From Aporrectodea caliginosa (Eukaryota; Annelida; Clitellata; Crassiclitellata; Lumbricidae), in assembly GCA_020284085.1 (NCBI GenBank), contig JACEVL010000479.1, forward strand, positions 126,001 through 190,000: DNA of 64,000 nucleotides, in the 5' to 3' direction. A model generated the notes under the pieces. The model was given only the letters and a program-made list of their open reading frames with translations, ran no database searches and had not been told where the DNA came from. Of the stretch, positions 47,289-64,000 are shown in pieces (the first letter of the stretch is position 1; each line of letters begins with the position of its first letter). Both the position numbers and the translations under genes were made by a program.

Positions 47289-47435
47289 ATGGACTCGGAT
47301 CGCGACCGGGAACTTTGGGAACAGTTTCAGCAACGCATCCACGAATCCGGATCAATGACGTCATCCTGCCTCCCATGTGCTCGGCGGACTAGCCCTCCCA
47401 GTAACTCGCCGGTGGTCCAAGAATTGATCCTCTAA
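47289..47435 (+). other. Upstream ORF of 48 codons in the LHX1/5 leader
   Basis: ATG at 47289 to TAA at 47435, starting MDSDRDRELWEQFQQ, ending 162 bases before the main ATG. Its ATG lies close to the start predicted from the TATA box, so it may be in the mRNA or just upstream of it. It could dampen translation if transcribed. It resembles no protein I know. Confidence 0.3.
47356..47363 (+). promoter_or_regulatory. CRE palindrome TGACGTCA
   Basis: Full CREB/ATF consensus about 90 bases downstream of the TATA box and inside the upstream ORF, in the GC-rich promoter segment of LHX1/5. A chance match is possible. Confidence 0.35.
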
Positions 47436-47597
47436 CCGTTGAGGATTTATTCACTCGCTTTTCCAGTTGGTCCTACCTACATGTGCGCCAAACGACTAGT
47501 AGTGCTATTTATTTAGGTCAACAGCACCCCGTTGATACCTGTCCAAGAAACTTAGGAATTCGTGAGGGATTACTTACCTCCAGGAGGGAGCGTCGAG

Positions 47598-63620
<16,023 letters not shown>

Positions 63621-63704
63621 GTACGATACTACTACTACCACTACCACCACACTAGTACTATTACTAATGTTGATACTGATACTTATACTACTATTAGTAT
63701 ACTA

Positions 63705-63800
63705 TTACTATTCATTCATTCATTCAGAGGACTTATATAGCTCCCCTCCAAGATAACCTACTCAGAGGCATGCACTCTCAGCCCATGCAACTCCGGCGAT
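63705..63800 (-). mobile_element. LINE 3' end with ATTC tail in the LHX1/5 homeobox intron
   Basis: ATTC repeats, GGACTTATATAGCTCCCC, CTACTCAGAGGC; the 21511 family. Confidence 0.55.
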
Positions 63801-63904
63801 AAAGAACAGTTTCAGATTAACATATTACCATTATTACTCTAATACTTCCGCTATACCTATACTAACACTTAAAATTTTATTTTTATATTGTTTAGTAGTA
63901 TTAA

Positions 63905-63905
<1 letters not shown>

Positions 63906-63978
<73 letters not shown>

Positions 63979-64000
63979 AATAATAATAATAATAATAATA
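63906..64000. repeat. ATG array passing into ATA array at the window edge
   Basis: GATGAT units to 63978, then AATAAT to the end; may continue outside. Confidence 0.95.

Noticed and set aside
47562..47597. N-terminal extension of LHX1/5 from a GTG
   Set aside because: Family proteins start right before the first LIM cysteine, and the ATG at 47598 has a good context (GAGATGG).

Overview
This is metazoan nuclear DNA. Genes are split into many short exons with GT-AG introns, microsatellites are very abundant, and several families of tRNA-derived SINEs and truncated LINEs are scattered throughout. The gene set (an SMG7-type NMD factor, a single FAM114A-type gene, a single BACURD-type KCTD gene and a single LHX1/5-type LIM-homeobox gene) fits an invertebrate that keeps one pre-duplication copy of each vertebrate paralogue pair. 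The repeat content suggests a marine invertebrate (lophotrochozoan or invertebrate deuterostome). I cannot name the species or phylum from the sequence alone.

Layout. (1) 1-14817, minus strand: the 5' two thirds of an SMG7 orthologue, 14 confident coding exons plus two weaker ones at the window edge; its 3' end lies beyond base 1. Introns carry SINEs, LINE 3' ends, a decayed LINE reverse transcriptase and a tiny TTAA-flanked palindromic MITE. (2) 17310-26569, plus strand: a complete 13-exon FAM114A1/A2-like gene of 547 codons, divergent from SMG7. (3) 28633-33002, minus strand: a complete 5-exon BACURD (KCTD10/KCTD13/TNFAIP1-like) gene of 295 codons, convergent with FAM114. (4) About 33.1-47.2 kb: 14 kb without a recognisable protein gene, containing exceptionally long simple-sequence arrays between about 34.2 and 43.0 kb. 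(5) 47598-63620 and beyond, plus strand: an LHX1/5 (lim1) gene with a TATA-box promoter; three exons are present and the window ends in the intron that splits the homeobox. Its second intron holds a fossil piggyBac transposon, a 12-bp minisatellite, a TA-flanked MITE and a GC-rich island.

The four genes do not form a pathway: mRNA surveillance (SMG7), vesicle/Golgi-associated function (FAM114), CUL3 ubiquitin-ligase adaptor (BACURD) and developmental transcription factor (LHX1/5). The best material for a second look is in the mobile DNA: a SINE family with one tRNA-like head joined to two different hairpin-bearing 3' tails, a piggyBac relic containing a near-perfect 35-bp inverted repeat, and a perfect 30-bp palindrome in a FAM114 intron. 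I saw no virus, CRISPR array, rRNA gene or convincing functional tRNA gene.
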